Counted from the first letter of the stretch, positions 18,933 to 28,352 are shown. The stretch is DNA of 64,000 nucleotides from Wenzhouxiangella marina (GCF_001187785.1 NZ_CP012154.1:3280501-3344500); one strand, 5' to 3'. Notes: a model not told the origin generated them from the letters alone. Made by a program: numbers and translations.

Positions 18933-20360
18933 ATGAGCCACGCAACTACTTATAACGACAAGGTCGTCCGCCAGTTCGCGGTCATGACCGTCATCTGGGG
19001 CATCGTGGGGATGCTGGTCGGCGTGATCATCGCCGCTCAGCTGATCTGGCCCGACCTGACCATGGGCATTTCCTGGCTGAGCTACGGCCGCCTGCGCCCG
19101 CTGCACACGAACGCGGTGATCTTCGCCTTCGGCGGATCGGCGCTGTTCGCGACCAGTTACTACTGCGTCCAGCGTACCTGCCACGCCCGCCTGTTCTCCA
19201 ACGCTCTGGCCTCCTTCACCTTCTGGGGCTGGCAGGCGGTGATCGTCGGCGCGGCCATCACCCTGCCGCTGGGCCTGACCATGGGCAAGGAATACGCCGA
19301 GCTGATCTGGCCTCTGGCGATCCTGATCGCTCTGGTCTGGGTGGCCTATGCCATCGTCTTCTTCGGCACCATCGTCAAGCGCCAGGTCAAGCACATCTAC
19401 GTGGCCAACTGGTTCTTCGGCGCCTTCATCCTGACGGTTGCCGTGCTGCACATCGTCAACAACCTGGCGATGCCGGCCACGCTGACGCATTCCTACCCGA
19501 TCTACTCGGGCACGGTCGATGCCATGGTCCAGTGGTGGTACGGCCATAACGCCGTGGGCTTCTTCCTGACCGCCGGCTTCCTCGGCATGATGTACTACTT
19601 CGTGCCCAAGCAGGCCGGCCGCCCGGTCTACTCCTACCGCCTGTCGATCGTCCACTTCTGGTCGCTGATCGCGATCTACATGTGGGCCGGCCCGCACCAT
19701 CTGCACTACACCGCCCTGCCCGACTGGGTGCAGACCCTCGGCATGGTCTTCTCGCTGATGCTGCTGGCTCCGAGCTGGGGCGGCATGATCAACGGGATCA
19801 TGACCCTGTCGGGTGCCTGGCACAAACTGCGCACGGACCCGATCCTGCGCTTCATGATCGTGGCGCTCAGCTTCTACGGCATGTCGACCTTCGAAGGTCC
19901 GATGATGTCGATCAAGACGGTCAACGCTCTGAGTCACTACACGGACTGGACCATCGGCCACGTGCACTCCGGTGCCCTGGGCTGGGTGGCCATGATCTCG
20001 ATCGGCTCCCTGTACAGCCTGTTCCCGCGCCTGCTGGGCCTGCCGAGCATGTACTCGACGCGCCTGATCGAATGGCATTTCTGGACCTCGACGATCGGCA
20101 CGGTGCTCTACATCGTCGCCATGTGGATCGCCGGCGTGATGCAGGGCCTGATGTGGCGGACCTTCAACGATGACGGCACCCTGACCTACACCTTCATCGA
20201 GGTGCTGAAGCTGACCGAGCCCTTCTACCTGCTTCGTCTGCTCGGTGGCGTGATCTTCCTGTCCGGCATGTTCATCATGCTCTACAACCTGATCAAGACC
20301 TGGCAGATGGCCCCGGCAAGCGAACGTGAAGTCCCCGTTCGCGCCCCGGCCCACGCCTGA
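18933..20360 (+). CDS. ccoN: Cytochrome c oxidase cbb3-type, subunit I
   Basis: Catalytic heme-copper subunit of the high-affinity cbb3 terminal oxidase, reducing oxygen to water and pumping protons across the inner membrane. Start ATG 18933 has AAGGGAG upstream; the long open frame before it is not coding. 475 residues with about twelve helices. Metal ligands are visible: His58 (PLHTN) for low-spin heme, His205 (WYGHNAVGF) and His255-His256 (GPHHLHYT) for CuB, His343 and His345 ([11 protein letters not shown]) for the hemes. First gene of the cco operon, preceded by an FNR box. Confidence 0.98.
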   Translation: MSHATTYNDKVVRQFAVMTVIWGIVGMLVGVIIAAQLIWPDLTMGISWLSYGRLRPLHTNAVIFAFGGSALFATSYYCVQRTCHARLFSNALASFTFWGWQAVIVGAAITLPLGLTMGKEYAELIWPLAILIALVWVAYAIVFFGTIVKRQVKHIYVANWFFGAFILTVAVLHIVNNLAMPATLTHSYPIYSGTVDAMVQWWYGHNAVGFFLTAGFLGMMYYFVPKQAGRPVYSYRLSIVHFWSLIAIYMWAGPHHLHYTALPDWVQTLGMVFSLMLLAPSWGGMINGIMTLSGAWHKLRTDPILRFMIVALSFYGMSTFEGPMMSIKTVNALSHYTDWTIGHVHSGALGWVAMISIGSLYSLFPRLLGLPSMYSTRLIEWHFWTSTIGTVLYIVAMWIAGVMQGLMWRTFNDDGTLTYTFIEVLKLTEPFYLLRLLGGVIFLSGMFIMLYNLIKTWQMAPASEREVPVRAPAHA

Positions 20361-20380
20361 CCGTATCGAGGAGTCGCACC

Positions 20381-21016
20381 ATGCTTCATGAAAAAATCGA
20401 AAAGAACGCGGCCCTGCTCGGCGTCCTGATCGTGATCGCGATCAGCTTCGGCGGCCTGGTCGAAATCGTCCCGCTGATGTTCAAGGGCGCGGTGGTCGAA
20501 CCGGCCGAAGGAGTCGAGCCCTACAGCCCGATCCGCCTCGCCGGACGTGACGTCTACGTCCGCGAGGGCTGCTACAACTGCCACAGCCAGCAGATCCGTC
20601 CGTTCCGCTCCGAGACCGAGCGGTACGGCCACTACTCGGTGGCCGGCGAGTTCGTCTACGACCGACCCTTCCAGTGGGGATCGAAGCGCACCGGGCCGGA
20701 CCTGGCCCGAGTCGGCGGTCGCTACAGCGATGACTGGCACGAGCTGCACCTGATCAATCCGCGCGCCGTGGTGCCGGAGTCCAACATGCCCGCCTACCCC
20801 TGGCTGGCCGAACGCGTGGTCGATGGCCAGACCCTGCAGGCGCATATGCGCGCCCTGCAGCGCCTGGGCGACCCGTACACCGACGAGCAGATCGAAGGCG
20901 CCGCGCTCGAAGTGGCCGGCACCACCGAGCTCGAGGCCCTGATCGCCTACCTGCAGGGCCTGGGTACGGAATGGACCGGACAGCGCGTGGCACCACGTGC
21001 CGGGGGCGACTCATGA
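20381..21016 (+). CDS. ccoO: Cytochrome c oxidase cbb3-type, subunit II (monoheme)
   Basis: Membrane-anchored monoheme cytochrome c that passes electrons to ccoN. 211 residues: one N-terminal helix (about 10-34) and a periplasmic domain with the heme site CYNCH (Cys64, Cys67, His68) and the axial Met136 in [28 protein letters not shown] is the typical CcoO signature. Starts 20 bases after ccoN with GAGGAGTCG upstream; its stop overlaps the ccoQ start. Confidence 0.98.
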   Translation: MLHEKIEKNAALLGVLIVIAISFGGLVEIVPLMFKGAVVEPAEGVEPYSPIRLAGRDVYVREGCYNCHSQQIRPFRSETERYGHYSVAGEFVYDRPFQWGSKRTGPDLARVGGRYSDDWHELHLINPRAVVPESNMPAYPWLAERVVDGQTLQAHMRALQRLGDPYTDEQIEGAALEVAGTTELEALIAYLQGLGTEWTGQRVAPRAGGDS

Positions 21017-21174
21017 GTTCGGGCATCTGGACCCTGTTCGCGATGCTGGCCTTCGTGGCCATCGCGATCTGGGTCTTCCTGATCAAGGATCGCAAGGACT
21101 TCGAAGAACAGGCGAACATGCCGCTCGATGACGACGACAGCGGCACGCAAAAGGACAAGGAGAGAACATCATGA
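21013..21174 (+). CDS. ccoQ: cbb3 oxidase small subunit CcoQ
   Basis: A 53-residue protein, one transmembrane helix ([17 protein letters not shown]) followed by a short acidic tail, the usual form of CcoQ, which stabilises the oxidase complex. Start ATG 21013 overlaps the ccoO stop (ATGA), and its stop overlaps the ccoP start, so its position in the operon confirms the identity despite weak sequence conservation. Confidence 0.93.
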   Translation: MSSGIWTLFAMLAFVAIAIWVFLIKDRKDFEEQANMPLDDDDSGTQKDKERTS

Positions 21175-22085
21175 GCGCGTTCTGGCACTGGTTCGTGGTC
21201 GGAATCACGATCATCTTCACGGCCGTGATGGTGTGGCTGTTCATCGCCACCGGCAAGGCCCGCGTGCCTTCGGCCACCAATGAGGAAGGCAAGGAAACCA
21301 CCGGTCACGTCTGGGACGAGGACCTGGCCGAACTGAACAACCCGATGCCGCGCTGGTGGCTGTGGCTGTTCTACCTCTCGGTCATCTTTTCCCTGGCCTA
21401 CTTGGCCCTCTATCCGGGCCTGGGCCGCTGGCAGGGTGCCCTGGGCTGGAGTTCGGAAGGCCAGTACGAGGCCGAGATGGCCAGCGCCACGGAAGCCTTC
21501 AACGAAGCCTACGGCGAACTGGCCGCCCGTCCCCTGGACGAACTGGCCCGGCACCCGGACGCCGTGCGCATGGGCCGCAACCTGTTCGCGCACAACTGTT
21601 CGACCTGTCATGGCTCGGACGCGCGCGGCGCCGTGGGCTACCCGAACCTGACCGATGACCACTGGATCTGGGGCAACAGCCCGGATCAGATCTGGACCAC
21701 CATCGGCCAGGGTCGCCAGGCCGCCATGCCGGGCTTCGCCGCCAGCCTCGACGAGCAGCAGATCACGCGCACCGCCGTCTACGTGCAGCAGCTGGCGGGC
21801 AACGAGGTCGACACCGCCATGGCCACGGCCGGCAAGCGCAACTTCGACATGCTCTGCGCCGCCTGCCACGGCCCCGACGGCACCGGCAACCCGATGCTCG
21901 GCGCGCCGAACCTGACGGCCGGCGTCTACACCTACGGTGGCGATCTCGACACGATCCGCGAGACGATCCGCAACGGCCGCCAGGGCATGATGCCGGCCCA
22001 GATCGGCCTGCTCGGCGAGGCCCGCGCCCGCCTGGTGGCCGCCTACGTGCTGAGCCTCTCGGCCGACGGCGCCGGCAATGACTGA
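21171..22085 (+). CDS. ccoP: Cytochrome c oxidase cbb3-type, subunit III (diheme)
   Basis: Diheme cytochrome c subunit that receives electrons from soluble cytochromes. 304 residues: N-terminal helix (8-26), a second helix (62-82), then two class I cytochrome domains with CSTCH (Cys143-His147) and CAACH (Cys229-His233). DDHWIWGN after the first heme and Met residues in QAAMPGF and QGMMPAQ (axial ligands) follow the family pattern. Two N-terminal helices make this the longer CcoP form. Overlaps ccoQ by four bases and the next small gene by eight. Confidence 0.98.
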   Translation: MSAFWHWFVVGITIIFTAVMVWLFIATGKARVPSATNEEGKETTGHVWDEDLAELNNPMPRWWLWLFYLSVIFSLAYLALYPGLGRWQGALGWSSEGQYEAEMASATEAFNEAYGELAARPLDELARHPDAVRMGRNLFAHNCSTCHGSDARGAVGYPNLTDDHWIWGNSPDQIWTTIGQGRQAAMPGFAASLDEQQITRTAVYVQQLAGNEVDTAMATAGKRNFDMLCAACHGPDGTGNPMLGAPNLTAGVYTYGGDLDTIRETIRNGRQGMMPAQIGLLGEARARLVAAYVLSLSADGAGND

Positions 22086-22383
22086 CCGGGATCCGATCCC
22101 GCCGGCGGCGGTCAACGATCCGCCGCCTCGCCCCCTGGCCCAGCGCCTGGGGGCGATCCTCTGGCCCTCGTTCTTCGCGGCGGCCGTGGCCACGGTGGTG
22201 TTCTTCATGGCCGTCGACCCGCTGGTCCTCAGGGACGTGACCTTCCCGGAACTGGAACTCTCGCGCATGGGTGGCTACACCATCGCCTTCTTCCTGTTCT
22301 GGTCGGCCACCGCCTCGGCCAGCCTGTTCACCTGGATCCTCCTGCGGCCGAGCAGCCGCTTCAATCGCCCGCGTCAGAGGTAG
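22078..22383 (+). CDS. Small membrane protein in the cco operon
   Basis: A 101-residue protein with a Pro-rich N-terminus (PPAAVNDPPPRPLAQRLG) and two hydrophobic helices (about 28-48 and 66-87) joined by a short acidic loop, ending in a basic tail. It overlaps ccoP by eight bases and precedes ccoG by eight, so it belongs to the operon. It is not CcoQ, CcoH or CcoS, all of which are present separately. No family recognised with certainty; an accessory or assembly role is inferred from position only. Confidence 0.8.
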   Translation: MTDRDPIPPAAVNDPPPRPLAQRLGAILWPSFFAAAVATVVFFMAVDPLVLRDVTFPELELSRMGGYTIAFFLFWSATASASLFTWILLRPSSRFNRPRQR

Positions 22384-22391
22384 CAACGAGC

Positions 22392-23780
22392 ATGAGCCAG
22401 CCCAGCGACCAGTCCGAAGTCATCCCGCTCTACGTCAAGCAGCCCAAGGTCTACCCTCGCGAGACCCAGGGCCGCTTTTCGCGTCTGCGGGTGATCGCGG
22501 CCTGGGTGCTGCTGGGCCTGTTCTACGTCCTGCCCTGGGTGAACCTGGGGGGCCAGCAGATCGTGCTGTTCGATCTGCCCGGCCGCCAGTTCCACTTCTT
22601 CGGTCTGACCCTGTGGCCGCAGGACCTGTTCGTCCTGGCCCTGCTGCTCGCCATGGCCGCCTTCACCCTGTTCTTCTTCACGGCCCTGGCGGGACGACTC
22701 TGGTGCGGCTATGCCTGCCCGCAGACGGTCTGGACCGAGGTCTTCCTGTGGATGGAACGGGTGACCGAGGGCTCGCGCAACCAGCGCATGAAGCTCGACA
22801 AGGGGCCCTGGAATCGCGACAAGGTTATCCGCAAGTCCACGAAACAGTTCCTGTGGATCACCTTCGCCCTGTGGACCGGTTTCACCTTCGTCGGCTTCTT
22901 CGTGCCGATCCGCGACCTGGCCGTGCGCATCCCGGCCTTCGAGCTGGGCGGCTGGGAAACCTTCTGGCTGATCTTCTACGCCTTCGCCACCTACGGCAAC
23001 GCGGGCTTCCTGCGCGAGCAGGTCTGCAAGTACATGTGCCCGTACGCGCGTTTCCAGTCGGCGATGTTCGACGACAACAGCCTGGTGATTTCCTACGACG
23101 TCGCTCGCGGCGAGCCGCGCGGCGGCCGACGCAAGGATGCCGATTACAAGGCCATGGGCCTGGGCGACTGCATCGACTGCACGGCCTGCGTGCAGGTCTG
23201 CCCGACCGGCATCGACATCCGCGACGGCCTGCAGATCGAGTGCATCGCCTGCGCGGCCTGCATCGACGTCTGTGACGAGATCATGGACAAGATGAACTAC
23301 CCGCGCGGCCTGATCCGCTACACCACCGAGAACGCGATGCAGGGCAAGCCCAGCCGCATCCTGCGTCCGCGCATCTTCATCTACTTCTTCGTGCTGCTCG
23401 CCCTGCTCAGCCTGGTGATCACCGTGCTGACCGGCCGGGACCCGCTGATCGGCGACGTGCTGCGCGATCGCACGGCCCTGTACCGGGTCGTCGACACCGA
23501 ACTCGAGAACAGTTACCGCCTGAAACTGTCCAATCGCTCGGAACAGACGATCCAGGCCAGCGTCTCGGCGACCGGCCTGGACGGGCTTGAAGTGGTCGAA
23601 CCCCAGGGCCTGCTGGAAATCGGTGGTGTGGCGTCGGTCGACATCGCCCTGACCCTGTCGCTGCCGTTGCAGGCGGCCGACCCGGGTATGCTTCCCGTCG
23701 AAGTCGTGGTCCGCGGGCCCGATGACGAGGTCCTGCAGACCATCGAAACCCGTTTCTTCGTTCCGGCCAACCCGGACTGA
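22392..23780 (+). CDS. ccoG: cbb3 oxidase accessory protein CcoG (FixG)
   Basis: Polyferredoxin-like membrane protein; in other bacteria CcoG reduces Cu(II) to Cu(I) for CuB insertion into the oxidase. 462 residues: five or so helices with LWCGYACPQTVWTEVFLWMER early, two 4Fe-4S sites CIDCTACVQVCP (Cys260-263-266-270) and CIACAACIDVCD (284-287-290-294), a last helix (about 335-355) and a periplasmic immunoglobulin-like C-terminal domain. All eight ferredoxin cysteines are present. Lies between the small membrane protein and ccoH. Confidence 0.97.
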   Translation: MSQPSDQSEVIPLYVKQPKVYPRETQGRFSRLRVIAAWVLLGLFYVLPWVNLGGQQIVLFDLPGRQFHFFGLTLWPQDLFVLALLLAMAAFTLFFFTALAGRLWCGYACPQTVWTEVFLWMERVTEGSRNQRMKLDKGPWNRDKVIRKSTKQFLWITFALWTGFTFVGFFVPIRDLAVRIPAFELGGWETFWLIFYAFATYGNAGFLREQVCKYMCPYARFQSAMFDDNSLVISYDVARGEPRGGRRKDADYKAMGLGDCIDCTACVQVCPTGIDIRDGLQIECIACAACIDVCDEIMDKMNYPRGLIRYTTENAMQGKPSRILRPRIFIYFFVLLALLSLVITVLTGRDPLIGDVLRDRTALYRVVDTELENSYRLKLSNRSEQTIQASVSATGLDGLEVVEPQGLLEIGGVASVDIALTLSLPLQAADPGMLPVEVVVRGPDDEVLQTIETRFFVPANPD

Positions 23781-23792
23781 TCCGAGAGCATC

Positions 23793-24293
23793 ATGAGCGA
23801 ACAAGCCCTGAATCCCTGGTACCGCGAGCCCTGGCCCTGGTTCATCATCGCCATCCTCGCCCTGGGCGTCACCTTCGGTATTTCCATCCTGGCCATCGGC
23901 ATCGCCAACCCGCCGCACATGGTGCGCGGCGAGTACGAGCGACTGGGTCGGGGCCTGACCGACGTCGGTCATCGCACGGAGCTGGCGCGTGAGCTGGGCC
24001 TGCAGGGCCAACTGAGCCAGGCGGGCGCCGACTGGCAGCTGAGCCTGGCGGCCAATGAGCGGGCCGATCTGCCCGCGCAGCTGCTGCTGATCGTGCAGCA
24101 TCCGGTCAACGCCGAACTCGATCGCACGACCCTGATGCAGCGCAACGACCAGGGCCAGTGGATCGGCCAGTGGGCCGAGCCCGCACCGCATTCCACCCTG
24201 ATCGTCCAGGACCTCGAACAGCGCTGGTGGATCAGCGCCCGCCTGCCCGACGAAGCGGGCGACTCGATCGCGCTGCTGCCGCGCCGACTGTGA
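23793..24293 (+). CDS. ccoH: FixH family protein CcoH
   Basis: Assembly factor for cbb3 oxidase, anchored by one N-terminal helix (WFIIAILALGVTFGISILAI) with a periplasmic domain of about 120 residues. The N-terminal NPWYREPWPWF motif is typical of the FixH/CcoH family. Its TGA overlaps the GTG start of the copper ATPase gene, indicating coupled translation. Proposed in other species to stabilise CcoNOP and work with CcoI; taken here from family knowledge. Confidence 0.93.
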   Translation: MSEQALNPWYREPWPWFIIAILALGVTFGISILAIGIANPPHMVRGEYERLGRGLTDVGHRTELARELGLQGQLSQAGADWQLSLAANERADLPAQLLLIVQHPVNAELDRTTLMQRNDQGQWIGQWAEPAPHSTLIVQDLEQRWWISARLPDEAGDSIALLPRRL

Positions 24294-26713
24294 GCACGGC
24301 CGCAGCCGCGGCCCGGGCAGCATCACCAGACGCCTGCTGGCACTGCGGAGAACCCATCCCCCCAGGCGTGGACCTGCACGCCGAAGTCCAGGGCGAAGAC
24401 CGGCCGATGTGCTGCCACGGCTGCCAGACCGTGGCGCAACTGATCGACCGGGCCGGCCTGGATCGCTACTACGACTTCCGCGACGCCCTGCCCGAACGCC
24501 CCGAGCGTGAGCCGGTGGGTGCCGAGACCTTCCTGGCCTGGGACCGCGACGCGGTCTACGATCACCACGCCATGCGCGACTGCAATGGCCACTACCAGCT
24601 GCCCCTGGTGCTGGAAAACGTGCACTGCGCCGCCTGCGCCTGGCTGATCCGCCGCTTCGTCGGCAGCCTGCCCGGGGTGATCGACCTGCAGGTCGACATC
24701 GCCGACGGCCGTGCCCAACTGCTCCTCGACAAGGACCGGACGCCCCTGAGCGAGGTCGCCGGCCGTCTGGCCTCCCTCGGCTACCGGCCGCACCTGGACT
24801 CGCCCGATGCCAGCCTGGATCGCGACCGCGAGCAGCGCCGCGAGATGCTCAAGGCCCTGGTCGTGGCCGGGCTCGGCATGATGCAGGTGATGAGCTACGC
24901 CCTGGCCGGCTACATCGGCGCCTTCCAGGACATCGACCCGACCAGCGAACGCTTCTTCCAGCTGATCAGCATGGTCGTGGCCGTGCCCGTGGCCCTGTAC
25001 TCGGGAAGGATCTTCTACCGCGCAGCCTGGCGCACGCTCGCCAGCGGCCGCATGGGCATGGACGTGCCCGTCGCACTGGCCATGCTGCTGGCGCTGGGCT
25101 CGAGCATCGTCATCACCTGGCTCGACGCCGGCGAGACCTATTTCGATTCGGTGGTGATGTTCATCTTCTTCCTGCTGCTGGGCCGTTACGCCGTGCTGGT
25201 CGCGAGACAGAAGGCCGGCCGCCTGCACTCGGCCCTGGCGCGCGCCCTGCCGACCCAGGTCCGACGCCTGACGCCCGACGGCGCCGAACTGGTCTCCCTG
25301 GTCGAACTGGCCAGCGGTGACCGCGTGCAGATCACCAGTGGCGAGACGGTCGCCGCCGACGGCCGCGTGCTGCGCGGCGAGGCCCAGGTCGACGAGGCCC
25401 TGCTGTCCGGCGAATCGATCCCGCGTCGACGAGTGCCCGGCGACACGGTGCTGGCCGGCAGCCTGGTCCGCGACGGCCAGATCGAGATCACCGTCGAACA
25501 GCTCGGACAGGGCACGGCCCTGGCCGGCATCGTCCGCCTCCTCGACCAGGCCCGCCAGTTCCGGCCGCGCCTGGCCCAGCTGGCCGACCGCATCGCCGGC
25601 GCCTTCGTCGCCTTCGTACTGACCGCCGCGGCGATTTCGGCCATCGCCTGGACCTTCGTCGACCCGGCCCACGCCCTGCCCGTCGCCCTCGCCGTGCTGG
25701 TGGTCAGCTGCCCCTGCGCCCTCGCCCTGGGCACGCCCGTGGCGCTGGCCTCGGCGACGCGCGGCATGGCGCGCCTGGGCGTCCTGATCCACCGCCCCGA
25801 CGCCCTCGAAGCCCTGCCGAAGATCAGCCATCTGGTCTTCGACAAGACCGGCACCCTGACCCGCTCGGACCCCGAGCTGGTCGAGACCCGACTCGAAGCC
25901 GGGCTGGATGCAGACCAGGCACGCCGCCTCGCCGGCCGCCTCGAACGCGTCAGCCGCCACCCGCTGGCCAGCGCCTTCGCCCCCTTCGACGACGGCGCGC
26001 CCGTCGAGCAGGCACAAGCCGTCGCCAGCCAGGGCGTGCAGGGACGCATCGACGGCGTCGAGTACCGCCTGGGCCGCCCCGCCTTCGTCGGCGAGGCCCT
26101 GGAAGCCAGGCCCGTCGAGCCGGGCCCCGGGCAATGGCTGGCGCTGGCCGATGGCCAGCAGCTGCTGGCCTGGTTCCGCGTCGAGCTTCGTCTCAGGGAC
26201 GGCGCCGAGGACCTGATCGAGCAACTCCATCGCGACGGCAAGACCCTGGTCCTGGCCTCCGGCGACCGGGCCGCCAACGTCCAGGCCCTGGCCGAGCGCC
26301 TGGGCATCGAACACTGGCACGCCGAACAGAGCCCGGCCGACAAGCTGGCCCTGGTTCGGTCCCTGCAGGCCGAGGGCCATCGGGTGGCGATGATCGGTGA
26401 CGGCATCAACGACGCGCCGGTACTGGCCGGCGCCGACGTTTCGATGGCGCTGGCCGAAGGCGCCGACATCGCCCGCACCCAGGCCGATCTGGTGATCACC
26501 GGCCAGGGCCTGCAGCGCCTGGCCGCCGCCCTGGCCCTGGCCCCGAAGGTCCGCCGCATCATCGCCGAGAACCTGGCCTGGGCCCTGCTCTACAACCTGA
26601 CCGCCCTGCCCTTCGCCGCCTTCGGCCTGATCCCGCCCTGGGCCGCCGCCATCGGCATGTCCGCCTCCAGCCTGCTGGTCGTCCTCAACGCCCGCCGCCT
26701 GGGCCGAAGCTGA
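24290..26713 (+). CDS. ccoI: Copper P1B-type ATPase CcoI (CtpA/CopA2-like)
   Basis: Exports Cu(I) from the cytoplasm for loading into the oxidase. Start is GTG 24290, overlapping the ccoH stop as GTGA. 807 residues: N-terminal Cys-rich metal module with CWHC and MCCHGC (Cys41, 42, 45), a heavy-metal domain with CAAC (113-116), eight helices with the transport motif CPC at 474-476, phosphorylation site DKTGTLT (Asp518), and GDGINDAP. The extra N-terminal Cys module is typical of the slow-efflux CcoI/FixI branch rather than of detoxifying CopA. Confidence 0.97.
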   Translation: MSTAAAAARAASPDACWHCGEPIPPGVDLHAEVQGEDRPMCCHGCQTVAQLIDRAGLDRYYDFRDALPERPEREPVGAETFLAWDRDAVYDHHAMRDCNGHYQLPLVLENVHCAACAWLIRRFVGSLPGVIDLQVDIADGRAQLLLDKDRTPLSEVAGRLASLGYRPHLDSPDASLDRDREQRREMLKALVVAGLGMMQVMSYALAGYIGAFQDIDPTSERFFQLISMVVAVPVALYSGRIFYRAAWRTLASGRMGMDVPVALAMLLALGSSIVITWLDAGETYFDSVVMFIFFLLLGRYAVLVARQKAGRLHSALARALPTQVRRLTPDGAELVSLVELASGDRVQITSGETVAADGRVLRGEAQVDEALLSGESIPRRRVPGDTVLAGSLVRDGQIEITVEQLGQGTALAGIVRLLDQARQFRPRLAQLADRIAGAFVAFVLTAAAISAIAWTFVDPAHALPVALAVLVVSCPCALALGTPVALASATRGMARLGVLIHRPDALEALPKISHLVFDKTGTLTRSDPELVETRLEAGLDADQARRLAGRLERVSRHPLASAFAPFDDGAPVEQAQAVASQGVQGRIDGVEYRLGRPAFVGEALEARPVEPGPGQWLALADGQQLLAWFRVELRLRDGAEDLIEQLHRDGKTLVLASGDRAANVQALAERLGIEHWHAEQSPADKLALVRSLQAEGHRVAMIGDGINDAPVLAGADVSMALAEGADIARTQADLVITGQGLQRLAAALALAPKVRRIIAENLAWALLYNLTALPFAAFGLIPPWAAAIGMSASSLLVVLNARRLGRS

Positions 26714-26793
26714 CCTGCCGTCCGCTCCGAAATCCTTGAACCTGCAGCCTGAACCCTTGAACCTTCCCCCCCAATCCCTGATCCTCTGAACGA

Positions 26794-26973
26794 ATGAGCA
26801 TCATCTACGTCCTCATCCCCCTGTCCGTCATCCTGATGGTCTTCGCCATCGGCTTCTTCTTCTGGGCCGTCAAGAACGACCAGTTCGACGACCTGGACTC
26901 ACCGGCCCTGGACGTCCTGGACGACGACGAACCGGCTTCGAAGACGGACGAAGAGACGCCCGACCGATCCTGA
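26794..26973 (+). CDS. ccoS: cbb3 oxidase maturation protein CcoS
   Basis: A 59-residue protein beginning MSIIYVLIPLSVILMVFAIG, with a single helix and the family signature FFFWAVKNDQFDDLDSPA, followed by an acidic tail. CcoS is needed for heme and CuB insertion in other bacteria. Lies 80 bases after ccoI and completes the ccoNOQP-GHIS set. The 80-base gap carries two copies of CCTTGAACC. Confidence 0.95.
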   Translation: MSIIYVLIPLSVILMVFAIGFFFWAVKNDQFDDLDSPALDVLDDDEPASKTDEETPDRS

Positions 26974-27105
26974 GCTCACTGGCTGATCCGCAGAATTTTT
27001 TTGTGCGGCCTGTCACGATTCCCACTAGAATCGCGTAGGGATGCGTTGGTGCAGGGGCATCCCCGACCTTTTCCACTCAACCCAAGCTTGCAAGGATTCC
27101 AACCC

Positions 27106-27663
27106 ATGAAGATTCTGATGACCGTAGCCACCGCGCTGCTGTTGAGTACCGCAGCCCTGGCCAGCAACACCGGCGTCCAACTGCCGCCCACGATCAGCGC
27201 CACGGTGGCCAATTTCAACGTGACGGGCACCCAGACCGACGGTAGCTCCGGCCAGTGCCAGCTCGTGACCATCAACATCACCGCCGACGTGACGGGCGTC
27301 AACGACCTGGGCGGCGGCAACGACCAGGTCCGCTTCAGCATCTTCGACGACGGCAGTGAAGTGGTCTTCGAAGTCGTCGACGTGCCCGTCGGCGCCACCG
27401 AATCCCTCGACGTCACCCTGCAGTTCGAAGGCGTGATCGGCGCGGGTGCGCCGGGCGTCGGCGTGCTGATCTTCGACGGTGCGGACGTGGACTTCGGCAA
27501 CGTCCTCGCAGACCTCGACCCCTTCGACCCGGACGTGGTCCCGGGCGCCTGCGGCAGCGCCGGCCCGGCCTTCTCGGTCCCGGTCAATAGCCCCTGGATG
27601 ATCAGCGGCCTGGCCGCCCTGCTGGCCCTGCTGGCCTTCGGCGTGATTCGTAGCCGCGCCTGA
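27106..27663 (+). CDS. Exported protein with IPTL-CTERM-like sorting signal
   Basis: A 185-residue exported protein: signal peptide (MKILMTVATALLLSTAALA), a beta-rich Gly/Asp/Val domain with a Cys pair (GQCQLV and GACGS), then the C-terminal VPVNSPWMISGLAALLALLAFGVIRSRA-type tail, i.e. a short polar motif with Trp, one hydrophobic helix and a basic end. This tripartite tail resembles IPTL-CTERM proteins, which are thought to be processed by exosortase-like enzymes. Start ATG 27106 has AAGGATT upstream and a TAGAAT -10-like box lies at 27026-27031. A terminator follows. It interrupts the respiratory cluster without an obvious link to it. Confidence 0.75.
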   Translation: MKILMTVATALLLSTAALASNTGVQLPPTISATVANFNVTGTQTDGSSGQCQLVTINITADVTGVNDLGGGNDQVRFSIFDDGSEVVFEVVDVPVGATESLDVTLQFEGVIGAGAPGVGVLIFDGADVDFGNVLADLDPFDPDVVPGACGSAGPAFSVPVNSPWMISGLAALLALLAFGVIRSRA

Positions 27664-27678
27664 TCCTTCTGGCAATCC

Positions 27679-27707
27679 CCGGCCGCCGCCCTCCGGCGGC
27701 CGGTTTT
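27679..27707 (+). terminator. Intrinsic terminator after the IPTL-CTERM-like gene
   Basis: CCGGCCGCC (27679-27687) pairs perfectly with GGCGGCCGG (27695-27703), seven-base loop, followed by TTTT. Confidence 0.85.
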
Positions 27708-28079
27708 CCCCGAAAGCCCCGCGCACGATTTACACCGCCTCGCTCTGCACTGCCTGAGCTTCAATTCACGTCCAAACCGTGCCGCCTGATAGCCCCTTGC
27801 CCTAGCTAGCATCGTGCATCGGGTACTGCTGGGCGCTTCGGTCGGGACGGGGCGAACGGCGCAGTCGATATGTTGAATTTACTGAAGCCAGTTGCCACCC
27901 CATGACACCGTCGATCTCCGCCGGCACGTGGGCCATCTGTTCAGCGCCTGCCTGCCGAAAGAGGCTGCTGACCACGAGCCACGCCCGCGCCCCGACCCGC
28001 CCGCTTCGCCCACCAGCACCCGACGCCAGAGGCTTCCCAGCAGGAAAAACTCTCTACACCACCCACCCCAAAACCCAAA

Positions 28080-28291
28080 GCGGCGGGTGGTGGGGTGCCT
28101 GGCCACGGGACAGGTCGCGGCCGCTGGCACTCACCCCTCAGCCAGTCGAAGGAAGCAACAAGCCCATGGACAATCGATTCATCTCTTCGATGGCTTCCTG
28201 CCATCGGCCAGCACCAAAGCTCCTCAGACTCATCAAACATCGACAACACCGTTCGACCCGTCCCGTGGCCAGGCACCCCACCACTCGCCGC
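28080..28291. repeat. REP-like inverted repeat pair (37-base arms)
   Basis: The arm at 28080-28116 and the arm at 28255-28291 are reverse complements with two mismatches over 37 bases, enclosing a 138-base core. Each arm contains GGGGTGCCTGGCCACGGGAC. The match stops sharply at both outer ends. The make-up resembles paired REP sequences (BIME/REPIN) mobilised by RAYT transposases, or a small non-autonomous element. The core has its own partial pairing (GAAGGAAGC with GCTTCC). No transposase is nearby. Confidence 0.7.
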
Positions 28292-28303
28292 ACCCACCCA
28301 ACT

Positions 28304-28317
28304 CTGATGTAGATCAA
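28304..28317 (+). promoter_or_regulatory. FNR/Anr box upstream of the TauE/SafE-family gene
   Basis: CTGATGTAGATCAA matches TTGAT-N4-ATCAA at 9 of 10 positions. A TAAACT -10-like element lies at 28339-28344, 31 bases from the box centre, as in class II FNR promoters. Predicted start of transcription is within a few bases of the ATG. Confidence 0.75.
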
Positions 28318-28352
28318 TCGGGTAGCACCCAAGCCCGCTAAACTCCCCTCCC

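Larger units (their letters stand above)
27708..28352. other. 645-base non-coding stretch
   Basis: No convincing gene. Several short frames overlap here, but they have Pro/His/Ser-rich shadow-like composition and no ribosome-binding site. The stretch holds an inverted-repeat pair (28080-28291) and the FNR box and promoter of the next gene (28304-28344). The first part (27720-27900) shows nothing recognisable. Confidence 0.6.

Noticed and set aside
27892-28341. Overlapping plus-strand frames in the gap before the TauE-like gene
   Set aside because: Pro/His/Ser-rich, no ribosome-binding site, and they run through the inverted-repeat element and the FNR promoter.
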